The position numbers were made by a program, and so were the translations under genes. A stretch of 64,000 bases of DNA from Neelides folsomi (Eukaryota; Arthropoda; Collembola; Neelipleona; Neelidae), in the NCBI GenBank assembly GCA_034687125.1, contig JAQGBZ010000227.1:37198-101197 (forward strand), read 5' to 3'. The first letter of the stretch is position 1. The number at the start of each line of letters is the position of its first letter. This document shows positions 16,001 through 29,179 of the stretch, one piece after another. Below the pieces are notes generated by a model. The model did no database searches, was not told the origin of the DNA, and was given only the letters and a program-made list of their open reading frames with translations.

Positions 16001-19000
16001 AGTATTATTATATGGAAAGTTTGTAGAGGAAATGAATAAATAGATCTCTTTTATGTCGAGAGTTTGTTTATGCGAGATAGGGAAGGATCGCGTTTGTAAA
16101 GGCCATTGATATGGAGCTTCTGCTCAATTGAGAGAGACGCACAGAGAAGGTTTATCAAGGAGATAAAAATCGCATTCATAAAAGAACACTCGCTCCGCCC
16201 GCACGTGTCCCTCTGACTCTCATGATTCAACAACAGACACACACAGGTTGCAACTTGCAAACTTGGAATACACGGAACTTTTTAATTACCAACTTCCAGT
16301 TTTCATTTATTATATGGTCAAAGTGAAAGTGATGTGATTTTAATATTTGGACTTCAGCTAATAAACGGTAATTAAATGCCTTTAATAGTTGCATAATACT
16401 TTATTAGATTTATTAGCTTATAAACAGTTAATTTACCATATTAGCTAAAATTTTACAACAGTTAAATATTTATTATGAGTGTTATTGATTTAATAATTAC
16501 ATGTTTGTTTTAGTTCAGAATTTAATGAAGGAAATAGAGAGGGAAATAGAGAAAAAGTTTATTTAATTGGAAATTGAGGGTTTTACAATTAGGGTTTTTT
16601 TGAATAATTGAAATTTGTGTAAAAGTAAGGTGAAGGAATTTCAAATATTTAATTTGATTGAGAAAAACACGAGTTTTTAGAAATTTGGAAAAAGTCCAAA
16701 AAATAAGGGAATTTATTCCTTACAAATCCCATCAGCATGTTTGAAGAACTTATAAATAAACTCCACTTGAATTCTTACATGTTTCAAATAAATACAAGTG
16801 AATAAATAAGTGAACTCACTATCAGATTTTTCACTTTAACATATTTTATCTATCTTTTTAACCGCCGCCGACTTTATCACTTTAAAGTTTAAACCATTTC
16901 TTTAACTATCTTTATAAATATTAATTTAACTACAGTAAACATTACAACCTTTGAAGTAAAACTTAAATCGCACATATCTGTAATAATTATAACTTTACAT
17001 AGATTTCGATTCAAGTGGAATTAACATAAGTATAGGAATATTACATTACTTTACAGAATACTTTATTTACAGATATATGGAATAGTATGGTACGAGAAAA
17101 TCAAATATTTATGAATTCATTTCCATATTTTGATTTTCCTAAAGAAATTAAAGAATTGGTCCAATTGTGGATTTTAATCCAATTTCCCTCCCTTTGTGAA
17201 AATTTGGAAAGTGGGGGAGTGAAGAAGATTCCTTTGTTGGATTTTATTGTTTGTATAACTTTTTTCCCTTCGATTTGATTTGACCGTGGAGGATTCTTTC
17301 AAGTTTGTTTTCCTCGATGGTTTGTTTCTTTTCAAACCTCCCACTTACTTATTTGTTCGCAAGTGAAATCTTCCTCTTTCAATCTCCCGTTGTTCTTCGC
17401 CGCTCCTCCGAAGCACAAAATCACACTTTATATTACGAACAACTTCACAACACTCAACAAATGCAAACGTATACTTTTATACTTTAAATCTCCTTATCTT
17501 TTCCTATTTAACAACAAGCAACTTCATATTGGTAACAGAATATAAAATTCTGTATATGTACCATATTGAGTTATGAATGTAGAGCAAATACATAAATTGA
17601 ATATGGTTTGGAACATGGTATATGGAGTTTATGGAGTAATATGGTATTAGAATAGATGCCTAGTAACTCCTTTGGTAGATATTAGAAGGATATGTATAAT
17701 GAATTCATTTCCTTTATTTACCTTTTGAGTCTCTTCGGCGATCTGCCAGGTTTTGTGAAAGAACCTTCCAAACTCCCACCCGTGAAATTCCCATCTTTCA
17801 CCCGCATCTTCAAATATCCCCCGCTCTCTTAGAAAAACTAACACTTTCAACACATTTACCCCATTTAAATTCCGCTTCATAAATATTTACCCATATTTTA
17901 CCTAAATAAACTATTAACTATTTTGAATTATTGCGCCTTTACTTTTCCTAAATTATTACCCATTTTACTTATGTAGTATATTCCTATATTTGAATTAATT
18001 GAACATTATTTTTTGAATTATTTCCCACTCACTTTTTCATATCGTTCTTTCATTTCTTTCCTCCCTACAAAACAACCAAAAGTTTTTTAAATTATGATAC
18101 TAAATAAAAGTTTTATAATGATACTAAATAGTGAGAAGTTTTATAATGGTACTAAATAATAAGAAGTTTTATATAACGATACTAAATAATCATAGAAATG
18201 AAAATTTTACCAGACTGATAAATAGCGGTATTTTTGAATGTCTTTATAAAGATTATTATTAATGATATTATTATGAGAAAGAATTGGAATAACCTTTAGT
18301 TTTTAGTACAAGGATTAAATGGTTGAGAAAAATGTTTAAGATGTGGAAAAAAAAGATGTTGTCAAGGTAGAGATAGATGCTGCGGAGGGAGGTAATTAAG
18401 CGGGATATTTCATAATAGATGTCATAATCATAAGGAATGCTCAAAGGGAGGTTTAAAGGCTTCATTGGGTTCTGTGGTTTCTAACGGCCGCTGGTTCCAA
18501 AACACACGTGTGGGTCTGCAATAATGAAAACGATTGTAGTTATCGTTATGCTTATATACACATCTCTCTATTATTTCACTCTCCGAATTGCGTTATTCAA
18601 CTCCCGCTACAGAACCTTTCAATTTTCTATATTCGGCTCAAACACATTTCCACAGATATCCTTCCATGAGTTCCTTGAAAAAGCATGGGAAAGGATAGGG
18701 AACATTGTGCTGGGTTCCTCATAAGCACTTTTAGAAGACTTTGAATTATTACAATTCTCCTCAACGGATTCAAGCGAATGTCTCGGGAGAAACTCAAATT
18801 CCAAGTCATTTATTATTCAACTTCTCATTACACTTCCTCATGTTTACTTGATTCCATTTCCCTCCCTCATTTTTATCCTTTTAATAACTAAAACAAATTA
18901 GATGAAGCTGTGAAACTACAAAACTCCCGGGGATTTATAATTCCCTGTCAACTGCGCAGAATTTATCTGTGAACACAGTGAACAGTATTAAAGCGATATT

Positions 19001-22000
19001 TATAAATGAGGTCATTTGTAAGGGACCAAAGGGAGAAATTTTAAAATTCGGTCTTAATTTCAAATTTTTCATTTATATTCAATATTACTTTCCAACTCGA
19101 GTTAGCTGAGGGTAAATGTAAAAGGCGGAGTTGGTCGGAATCCGGGCATTTGTGCCTTTGGAATGGTAAAGGCGGGCAGAGTGCGTGAGTTCCATTATAC
19201 ATGGGGGATCGGAGACGTTTGAAATGAGATGTTTTTTCATCTCTTTGTCCATTCCGCCGCATCTCGAGGGACTTTCCTTTCAACTCTTTCGGGACGGAAG
19301 CGGATGAGGAGAAAATCCAAAAAGTTTTAAAATCCTCTTAAAAACCTTCGCCTTCAATTCGATGGATTTCCGAAATCCCCGAATTTTTGCTCGCGATTTT
19401 CACGCGTCTTTCTTTCGTTTGCCAATTTCAAAGGATCCATTGCAAAAAGTTGTTACAACAAACCCAAAGCCTATATTTTATATTTTATAGAGATATGTTA
19501 TAGTAGTTTCATAACAACTAAAAACAAATTACTGCTTTAGTTACTTTTATAGAAAAAAGCTCAAAGGGTTTTCAAACACGTTCTTGTTTGCAATAGGATC
19601 TATGTAATTGGGATTAACAACACGGTTCGAATGTTTGATTATGATCAGAATCACATGACAGCAATTAGCCTATTAAGGAAAGTGGATTTCTATTATGCGT
19701 AGTTTGAGTTAATTGATGTTAAGGAGTGTATTTGGCGTTGGGAGCGTCGTGGGGCATGAAGTGGAAATTGGAGGATTTTTATATTAATTTTCCCATTCAC
19801 CTCACTTCCTCAGTCTGAATCCTCGTAAGAACATTTGATGAGATTAAACAACTCTTTTTTTATTTCACGGTCCATATATTAACTTACCAACCACACACTC
19901 CCAAGTTGTCCATTTCAACTCTGTTTACTCTCAGGGGGAAATTCTCATTCGGCTCAAGTGGTTATTTAAATGAAAATTGAACAAGGACATTAACATCAAT
20001 GTTATTTGTTCACTATTCATATGACTCATGTCAGTCCAATTCCAATGTGGGATATACCAATATTATTAAATAAATATACAAAATATGCATTATATCTTGT
20101 TTAAATATAGTCCAGTATAGTCTATGTATATTTTATGGTATAGCTTTGTATTATTTTCAAACGACAGGTATAAACTTTGTGTTTGTTATGTTACATGGGT
20201 AGTTAAATGGGTTGTAATGAGAGTTGAGTCATTGGTTAATTATTCTCAATGTAAGCACAAGTGGAGTTTATTTATTACGACTTCAATTTACATAAATAGT
20301 GAAACATTTATTCATCTCTGGAATATAAAAGCTCGTCGATTTTAAGGTAGATGAATTTAGTACAAAAAAGAATTTCAAAAGCAATTTTAAATAATATTAA
20401 GAGAATTAACAGATAATTTTTTATTGAATTTAAAGTTTTATTCATTTTAATAGAATTAAATATAGTGTTTATTGATTGTGGTTAATATAAATTTAAGTTG
20501 GAATAATTTTTATTAAATTGAAAATGAGTTTCATCAATTTAACTTTGAAAAAAGGGCGCGATGAATTCAGGACCTAAATGGACAGTTAGAGAAGTTAAAA
20601 AACGTTCCGAGAAGAAAAGTCGAACTCTCCCGCGACGTTTTCTATCTCCTGCCCGGACTTCCCTTTCAAATCTTCTCCGCATCGGTTCACCGCAACCCCC
20701 CTCCTTCGTCTACTCCTCTCCCGCCAATCCACCAATGTTCAATGAATTCTCTACCAATGGGTTGAGTCATTACGGTAATTTTGAATTCTCTCCTGCCGGT
20801 CTCTACGGCAACTCCTGTGAGAACGAATTCAATTCCTATGGAAACGTCATTTCAAGAATTCCTTCCCCGTTTTACAATTCAAATTCCAACATGAACACAA
20901 CTCGGAGTACCAACACAATGCGAAGCCAATCATCCCATGTGAGCCGAAAAGACGACGGTTGCTACAACAACTATTCATTGGATCGGAAGCGGAGTCGAAG
21001 TCGAGGACGAGCCCAGAAAACTTTCAAACAATGTTTTGGCGGGGAGGAGGACGCGGATTCGAATGGGAATTATGAAATACAGCAAGGATGTGGGAAATGT
21101 GGAGAAGTGAAGGAAACCTATCACGTGCATCGGAAGGTCGAAGGGCACGAAGGGGAAATTGTTTCCAAACTTGAGCCCATTTACGCCACGGTGAAGAAAA
21201 GCCCATTGTCGCCTTTTTCTATGAAGAAACGATGGGAAGAGGAAGAAGACTCTTTGTATCCATCAGGTTAAACCTTTTCCGTTCAATTGTAACTTTTTTG
21301 TCCTTTGATCCTATTTAAATTAACTTGGCGTTACCATGGTTATTATGATACTTGCCACTGCAGGTATGATTGTACTCAAATGGTTTCTATTATTTCGTCT
21401 CTCATGGTATAACCAGAATGGATCTCAATTCCTCAATGACAACGTCATGGTTTTTAATAGAAGAATTGTCACGGCATTCGTTTAATTTCTATGGTGTCAT
21501 TGGTAGAAGGGAGTTTATTAGATTTTGGGAATTAAATTGTTAAATTACGATAATTGACAATGCTAAATATTTTTATGTATGTAATATATCATAATAATTA
21601 GCAATTGTAATTGAATCATTTGGCATTTTACATGAGGTGGTTGAAAATCATCGTCTGACTCATGTGTATAAATCCTTGCTTTTTTCTATGCAGGAAGGTC
21701 AACACATAGCATTATGTAATTCTAACTAACTTTAGTTTCATTCATTTTTTGCCCTTGTTATATATTTATCATTTTCATTAATATCTCAACAACTTAAAAT
21801 TACACTCATATATCATATATGCACTATCATAAATATCATTAGCTCGTAAATGTCTCTATTTACAATATCAGTAATTCATATCAGTTTGATAAAATGTTTA
21901 AACTCTCATTTATATGAATTCAATTGGCTATCATTTATTACTTGAAAATTTAAATTATATTTATATAAATGTTAAATAATGGCACATATGACTATATAGT

Positions 22001-25000
22001 TATGTTAAATACATAATTGTTATATTTAAATATTTTTTATTGAATCGAGATTTTCACATTTTTCACCCCAATAAATTCACAATTTCCTTTTCATTTTGAG
22101 GTTTAAATTTTTACTCGTTTAAGCGTAAACATTTTTAAATCGCTTATCTAATATCTTTATATGGTAAATATCGACTATGTTAGAATAACAATCATTAGAT
22201 TGACCATTTCATAAGTTATAATGGAACATGATCCAATTTATGGGTTTTTATGATGTTGCCTATTTAGAGTATAAAGCACATTTAATATCAACATTGATAT
22301 TTTGCATACTTGCATAAAAATAAATAGAACTGTGCGGTTTGAAAGTTTCCTCGTTTGAACCTAATTAAATGAAGTATTAAAATGGCAATAAGGAATAAGA
22401 AATAATATTTATATATGTAAATTAGATACGAGCTATGACAAGGCATGTGGAAGTCAACCACGACGTGGATCCGCCCCGCTTACTCCACTACTTGGGAGGG
22501 ACACTCCTTCGAGATTTGCTGTAATTATTCAGTTTCACTTATACCACCTTTACATTGTTTAACCAAAGGGACAATTAAATTAATTGACATTAATTTCGGT
22601 AGAATTTCTTCTCGAAACGGTCTTTCAAGTCGAATCCACTTAAGAGAACCAAAAGCGTCACGAAATTGGAAAGGAAAAAGCCGTCAGGAAGCGAAACTGA
22701 AAGGTGCGATGATTTTTACAATTTATAAAAAAGATTTATTTGAATTTGTTAATTATGAATTCAACTTTTTCATTTAAGTCTTTATCTTTAATCGTTTATT
22801 AATTCAACTTATTTATATTTATTTAATTATTTAGAATTTATATAAAATTTAATTTATGTTCCTTGAAATTATTAATTTTATTAAATTTTAATTAATTAAT
22901 TTATTTTCTAATTTCAGCCCACGACTCAACGAAACAAATCGTCTCCGAAGTTCCCGATCCCACGAGAGTTTGTTGGGTTGGGGAAGCGGCGGGTTGAGCC
23001 CGAGCTCTTTTGTTAACCACGGGATGATGAACACAGTTGATTTGGCAGGGGGTGACATCACCGTCCGCCCCCTCCACGCATCAATCCTCGATGGGGATTT
23101 TGTGTTCCAAGTTGGGACCAGAAACGGGACGAAATATTATTCATGCACTTCTGCTGCTGAAAGAGATGCTTGGGTTTCTTCATTGAGAGAAGCAATCAAG
23201 CCGTATGCGGACGAAGTGCGTCGTTCTGACTCTTCTTTGAAGATTTGGGTCTTGGAAGCAAAAGGACTTGGGAAAAGGGGGAAAAGATTCTTCTGTCAAT
23301 TGTATTTGGACGATGCGCTTTATGGGCGAACATGTCCAAAAGGCCGTGGGGATCTTCTCTTTTGGGGAGAACATTTCGACTTTAATCAACTGCCCCATTG
23401 CACAAATACAATTTCGGTCCTCCTTTTTCGAGAAGCGGACAAGAAAAGGAAAAAGGAAAAACATACACTTATTGGTATATTCAAAATTTTATTCACTTTT
23501 TTTACAAAATATTTGAATTTTATTATTTAATTTGAATTTTACTCAAATTAATAATTTCTCTATTCCTAAAAACTCTTTTAAAGTTATGATGTTAAAGTTT
23601 AAGTTCATTTGCTAAAATTGAATTTATTCTAATTTTTTCTCATTTTGTGTTTTTATTATCTAATTTTCATTTTACGCATTTTATATAGTTTTGTTAAAAC
23701 ATAGGAATTTGAATTTAATTTTGTTTTAGGTCGAGTATTGATTCCAGTTGGGACTGTAAAAGGACGTAGTTTGGTGGAGAAATGGTATCCGTTGGTTTTG
23801 GAGGGGAAGGAAAATCGCGAAGGGGCGTCGTTGAGAGTTAAAGCCAAATTCTTGTCCGTGGATATTCTTCCGCTCCGATGCTACAAGCCGTTCCTTCACG
23901 TAATTCCCCTTTAAAATTCAATTTTATTTTCCATTTTCCTTCCCTTCTTCTGTTTTTCATCAAAGTGGAGAAAGATAAGTTGGAATTAATTGGCGTGGTT
24001 CTTTCCAGCATATCAAAGAAGAATACGGGCCAATTTGCGAAGCTCTCGAAGGGCTTTTGTCAGTCAAAGCCAAGGAAGAACTCGCGTCTTCGCTCGTACA
24101 CGTTCTCCATCATGAAGGAATTGCCAAAGAACTCATTGCGGATTTGGCTTTACAAGAAATTCTCAAAAGCGGTATGATTCAATAATATTTAATAAATTCA
24201 ATTGTCGAGTTTCACATTTAGAATGCAATAAGTATTATATTATATTTTAAAAATTATTAACGAAATTTATTATCGTGAGTTATTAATTTAAATGTTGTTA
24301 ATTTTTACAGGGGATGAAAAATTGACATTTAGAGGGAACTCAATCGCCACCAAAGCGATGGAATCGTTTTTGAAGGTTGCTGGAGCTGAATATCTCCACA
24401 ATACGCTTGGACCTTTCATTGAAGAATTCCAAGGGGCGGATGAACCTTTTGACTGTGAAGTTGACCCGTTGAAATTAACAGCGGCGGCTGATTTGAGCCG
24501 AAATCAAAGAAATCTGAGAAATGCTGTGGACGCAGTTTGGAAATCAATACTTCATTCTGCTCCCAATTTCCCTATGTAAGTCCAAACATTATTTTTAATT
24601 TTAATTTACTCAAAAGATTAAAAGTTTTCTAAATGTCTCGTAAATGTGATTTATTTAATAATTGTTTCTATTTGATTTTCAGCGAGCTTCGTGAGTTGTT
24701 CAGACATTGTCGGGAAAGTCTTGAAGTTGCTGGGCGATCGGAATTGGCTGACCATCTCCTTTCGGCTTCACTCTTTTTGAGATTCTTATGTCCCGCCATT
24801 TTGTCACCATCACTTTTCAACATTACTAATGGTACACTTACTAATTCTAAATAACAGAATGGCCAACAATCAATCAATATAATATTTTAGACAATATTAG
24901 ACAATTAAACAACATAGCTTAATTATTACGATAATTATTCATGTTAATAATATTGTGATATTGCAGAATATCCAAGTGAAAAAGCAGCAAGGAATTTAAC

Positions 25001-27194
25001 ATTGATGGCCAAAGTTCTTCAAACTCTTGCGAACTTCACTCGGTTCCAAGGGAAGGAAAATTACATGGAATTCATCAACGATTTCCTAATTGCTCAAGCA
25101 CCTTCAATGAAGGCTTTTCTCTCATCAATCTCTGTAAGAACTTTTTTCACACTTCCTATTTAAATTATTTAATCCTTAACCATAACTATTACAGATACAT
25201 AAATTTCCAATCTAATACTCATTATCTTCACAGAGTCCTTTAAATAACGGCGAAGTCCATGGGCGATCTCGAAGCGGAGCTGCGATTGATCTTGGCAAAT
25301 ACACTGCGCTCCTCTCAACGCTCCTTTCAGAATCAGTTGGGAAAATTATATCAAAGGTACAATTAAATAAATATCTTTACTTACATAATTATAATTATAA
25401 AATTAAATCAATGATATATTTGCATTTGCATGTATTATTAAAAATTATTAAAAATCGCCTATCATTAAAATGAATATTTTTTGTATTTTTTAGAATGAGC
25501 GATTCAAAGAACTCGGTCGCTTACTTGAAGAAATCTCAAGTTGGTTGAAACAACCCGCCAATGCCACCAACGTCGCCCTTTTCCCTTTCCCCCACGCCCC
25601 TCCGCCTTCGTGTCATCCCCCACCTGTGCCTTCGTCTTTGCCACGTGGGGAATGTGGAGTTTACGCCGTCAGTTCGCTTCTCCCTAACGGTGTGAATCCC
25701 AAAGTTTCCTCCGTTCCTCCTCTTCTGCTCAACATGGGCGGTCGAGCGGGAAGTCAAGCGTCTTCTGGCTATCATTCCCATTCACCTGTACTTGACACGG
25801 AAAAACAAGAAATTAATCAGTTGAAGAATCAAACAGAACAGCAACAATCATTATTGCAACATGTGAATGCTCAAGTGCATAGAAAAACTCCGGACCCATT
25901 GTCCCATGGGCAACAAATAGCTCAACGGATTGGTCGGAGTGGAAGTTCATCTGAAGCTGATGGCGGGAGTTGTTCTTCTTCTCCATTGGCCGTCAGCCCG
26001 GTGAAGGGAATCGGAAAGAGGAGCGGAGGTCAAAGGGGAAATCGAAGATCTTCAGCTGATCTTTTACGTCGCCCGCATCCTTATTCTTCCTCGACTGATG
26101 AGGAAAGTGAGAGAGCTGAAGAACCGCCATTGGCAGTTCCGCAATTACCTCCAAGGCGCTCACATTTAAAAAGAAAGGAACCGCTGCAAAATCCCGAAAT
26201 GAACAGCTCAAACTTTACAATCAATTGTGTACAGGTGAGTTAAATGAATTTAAATAAAATTTCATTTTCTCCCAAATAATTTGAATCGATAAAGATTGTT
26301 AAATTATGGTCAACATAGTTAAACTTCGTTAAATACTACACTTAATTATAATTTTCTATTTTACGTTATTCGATCAAATTTTGGAGAAATTGAAGTGTAG
26401 ATTTAATGGTAATTTAATGCTCCTTTTTACTTTTTTACCAATAAAGCCATGTGTATTTCAGTACGAAAGTGAAATGGTTGAACTTCGACGTGCGATGGAA
26501 GCTTTGCAAGTTAAATTAAATCGAGCGGAAGAAAGACTTTTTGGTCATGAGACGCGTGGAGAAGAAGAAAAGAACGGGAATGGGACGATGGAAGCATCGG
26601 AAAAGGAAACAAATGTGGAACAACTTCTCCAAAGGCTTCTTTGTGCTGAGGAAGAAATGAAAAGAGAACAAGAACTTTTATCAGCTTTGGATAAAAAACA
26701 AAAACTTATTGATGCTCAAGAACAAAAGGTAAAATATTCAAAATATTATCAATAATAATAATTATAAATAATTATCAATTTAATGAATAATTTTATTTGA
26801 ATTACTAAACTAAATAATAGTTAAAATTTAAAATAATCTGAATTTCCAGATTGCCCGTCTTGATGCTGTGAATGTTCAACTGCTCAGTGCCCTTGCCCAA
26901 ATCCGTGATTCCCTTCAAGCCCAGCAATTTGCTGCCCAACAGCAGAAAGTTGCTGCGGCTCTTGAAAAACAACAACTTCACCTCAACGTGTTGAATGGAC
27001 AAGAAAGGAAAGGGAACAGTTTGGGAAATCGTGCGGAGCACACAACGAAAATCTTCATTTCTTCGGAGAGCAGCGGCGCTTCGTCGCCGTCGTCACCCCC
27101 AAACATCAACAACAACAACAATCGAGATTCTGCGGCGTTCATTGGGGAACAAGCATTGAGAATGTTGGCGGATTTGAAATCCTCTTCTTGTTAA
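4037..27194 (+). CDS. raskol: SynGAP/DAB2IP/Raskol-type Ras GTPase-activating protein, long isoform
   Basis: RasGAP of the SynGAP/nGAP/DAB2IP family, which speeds GTP hydrolysis by Ras/Rap at membranes. Exons (all phases agree): 4037-5420, 7138-7265, 11327-11507, 21694-21715, 22433-22520, 22603-22703, 22918-23474, 23730-23899, 24009-24171, 24311-24575, 24683-24831, 24967-25133, 25234-25356, 25494-26234, 26462-26728, 26850-27194. They total 4851 nt, or 1616 residues. Residues 1-461 are Ser/Asn/Glu-rich and probably disordered. The PH domain starts near 475 (WEPYFCVL) and ends around 715 with SAAERDAW. The C2 domain follows ([38 protein letters not shown]). RasGAP spans about 860-1130, with arginine finger FRGNSIATK and structural motif [12 protein letters not shown]. 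Residues 1166-1413 are a Pro/Ser-rich linker, and a coiled coil runs from about 1413 to 1550. The start is the first ATG after an in-frame stop at 4025. Family assignment is firm; the raskol symbol is by family resemblance only. Confidence 0.9.
5421..7137 (+). other. RasGAP intron 1
   Basis: AT-rich intron with donor CTA|GTAAAT and acceptor AATAG. It holds imperfect repeats of a GCAACTAATG-type unit near 6049 and 6197. No other gene is seen. Confidence 0.6.
7266..11326 (+). other. RasGAP intron 2
   Basis: Donor TCG|GTAAGA, acceptor TTTCAG. It holds a less AT-rich block at about 8260-8660 with no recognisable coding sequence on either strand, and a second open but unrecognised block at 9920-10310. 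It may contain regulatory sequence; no gene is supported. Confidence 0.5.
11580..12630 (-). pseudogene. decayed copy of the calreticulin-like lectin family, inside RasGAP intron 3
   Basis: Read on the minus strand, this matches the C-terminal module of the intact gene at 31604-33211, with shared strings such as [23 protein letters not shown] and [12 protein letters not shown] frame change lies near 11900, a TAG near 12233, and further shifts upstream in a Lys/Glu-rich coiled-coil segment (12.3-12.6 kb). The first lectin module of the intact gene is absent, so the ancestor was shorter or the copy lost it. It lies antisense to its host gene. Confidence 0.8.
12640..20554 (+). other. rest of RasGAP intron 3
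   Basis: About 8 kb of mostly AT-rich sequence. Several less AT-rich blocks (about 14.2-14.5, 15.1-15.2, 17.3-17.5, 17.7-17.9, 18.5-18.8 and 19.1-19.4 kb) break the pattern. None shows a domain or a phase-consistent exon. They may be enhancers or promoter sequence for the short isoform. Confidence 0.4.
18079..18192. repeat. short tandem repeat, four imperfect copies of about 28 bp
   Basis: A unit reading AAGTTTTATAATGATACTAA followed by ATA and a few variable bases occurs four times in a row, with small changes between copies. Confidence 0.75.
20561..21266 (+). CDS. alternative first coding exon of the RasGAP gene (short isoform)
   Basis: This exon encodes 235 residues plus one base and ends at donor CAG|GTTAAA. 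It is rich in Ser, Asn, Arg and Pro, with basic runs and no known domain. Its end phase (1) equals that of exon 11327-11507, so either can splice to the microexon at 21694. Its only possible acceptor (AG at 20553-20554) gives start phase 0, which does not fit the phase-1 donor at 11507, and an in-frame TGA lies at 20546. It is therefore best read as a first exon with ATG 20561, giving a 1287-residue product without the first PH strands. Alternative N-termini from separate promoters are known for vertebrate SynGAP. No obvious TATA box lies just upstream. Confidence 0.7.
21694..21715 (+). other. 22-nt microexon of the RasGAP gene
   Basis: A good acceptor (pyrimidine-rich tract then TATGCAG) and donor (AT|GTAATT) frame 22 nt that read GRSTHSI. 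It takes phase 1 from the upstream exon and hands phase 2 to the exon starting at 22433. That exon's acceptor (ACGAG) is weak, but only this pair keeps the frame into the downstream exon with [12 protein letters not shown], a motif like the KRTKSQPKL segment of SynGAP and DAB2IP. Confidence 0.6.
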
Positions 27195-29150
27195 AATTAG
27201 TCAAGGTTTTAAATCCAATCTTGTTCGTTGTTCTTTCTCATTGACAAACATTTCCAATACAGTGTATTTAACATTACATGAATTTATTTCAATTTATTAA
27301 TTATTATGAATATGGATGAATTATGATCACCCTAACAATAAGTATTAAGTTCAGTTATTAATTTCACATTTTATGTTGGATAAATGAAGAAAATGTATTC
27401 AATTTTTTGTTATTGAATTTTGTTTCTATTTTTATGTACTTTTTATGTCTAAGTTTTCTATTTTTATGTACTTTTTAGTTCAAGTGGTAAATGTAGAATA
27501 ATTATGAAGAAATAATTATAAATGAACGAGTTAAAATAGTTACATTTTTATATCCCGCGTATTTCAAAGTTGTTAAATAATGTTAGAAAATAGCTTAGCA
27601 TAAAGATAGATTGGTGAATATTAAATGAATGATCAATATGATTTTTTTAATGAGTGAGTGAATGTCATTTAAGTTACATGAATTAAATTTATAATGTTTT
27701 GAGTAATTTCCCACAATTCCATATAAGTCTTTTCATTCATTTTAATTGTTATATAAACTTTATTGTGTCGTGTCTAATTGTAAGTTCTTTAATTAGTATT
27801 AATGAGCATATACGTATAGTATCAATATTTCATAAATCGTGTTAAATCGACGTAAATAAATAAACTTTTTCGTATTTAAAATGACTTTTAATTTCATTTG
27901 TTGGGTATTTATTAAAATTTTCATAACCACAATGAATTTAATTCTAGTGAAATAAGTTAAGGTAATTCCATTAGCATTATTTTCATAATCATAAACATTT
28001 ATATTTACTATCTTGATATTTAAAATTTTAAATCTTATGAGGTGGTTTTTTGGGAGTTCCAATTTTCCTGTTTCACATTTCGTTCTGAAATTAATTTATT
28101 CAACAATAATAAAAATCAGTCATACAAAGATTAAGATTTAAGATTAAGATTACTTTCGATATTTTAATGTTGAGATTTTATACTGATAGAAATTTTATTG
28201 TATTAATATGAAAAATTATAAATATTTCTTACTATGTGCGTTTAACCCTCCTTCATCTGAAAAAATATAATTATGTCAAAAACTTATTTTGTATTAAAAC
28301 ATTTTTTTCAAATTTTACCGTTGAGTTGAATACCCCGTCCCGCGTCTCCAAGTTCAGTGCTTGCTCCGATATCTATTTTTATAAATATTTTAAAGTAATT
28401 CTTGTGGAAATTTCTAATATTAATAGTAGTGATTTTACTAATAGTTGAATACTTTTATCTTTATACCTATAAAGATATTAAATCTTACCGTGCGAAAATG
28501 GAACTATTCCTTCATGTGGATTTCTTTTTTCTGACTCACCACCTTCAAAGTAATTTAAGAACTTTTTATTAAAGAATTTTCTAAACTTATTTTAAGTCTG
28601 ATCTTATTACTTGCAAGCGTAAAGATGACCATGGAAAAAATCAATATTGTTAATTGCATATTGCCTAGAAAAAATGAAACTTTGAATATTACTTGTTAAG
28701 ATGAAATAAATGAAAGTATTGAACTTTAATTTATATTGACAATAAGATTTGTTTGTATAAACTGAATGTTGACTAATTTCAGAGCTTAAGTTTATTCAAC
28801 CCCTTATTTTGATTCCAAGAATATTTATTATGATATTGATAAAATATGAATGTTTATTCATCATTTAAGATTCAAATATCTAATAGATAAATACTTATGT
28901 TTTAAAAAGTAAGAATTGAAATTTACAAAAATACAAAATACATTAACAGCAATGTAATAGAAATAAAATATAGGAATGAAATATAAATAATAATTAGATC
29001 AATAAATTTTAAAGGTTATTTAATTATTACTTAAATTATATGAATTACTTAATAAATTTAACAATGATAAGATTAACATTATAAGATTAACAAGAATTTG
29101 AGTAACTTACATTTTAAAAAAACATTTGCAATTTGCAAATTGATAGTGAG
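27195..29150. other. intergenic, no gene seen
   Basis: Very AT-rich sequence between the RasGAP stop codon and the next pseudogene. No coding signal, RNA gene or repeat that I can support. Confidence 0.5.
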
Positions 29151-29179
29151 AAGAATTTTCCCAATTTCAAATGATTTGC

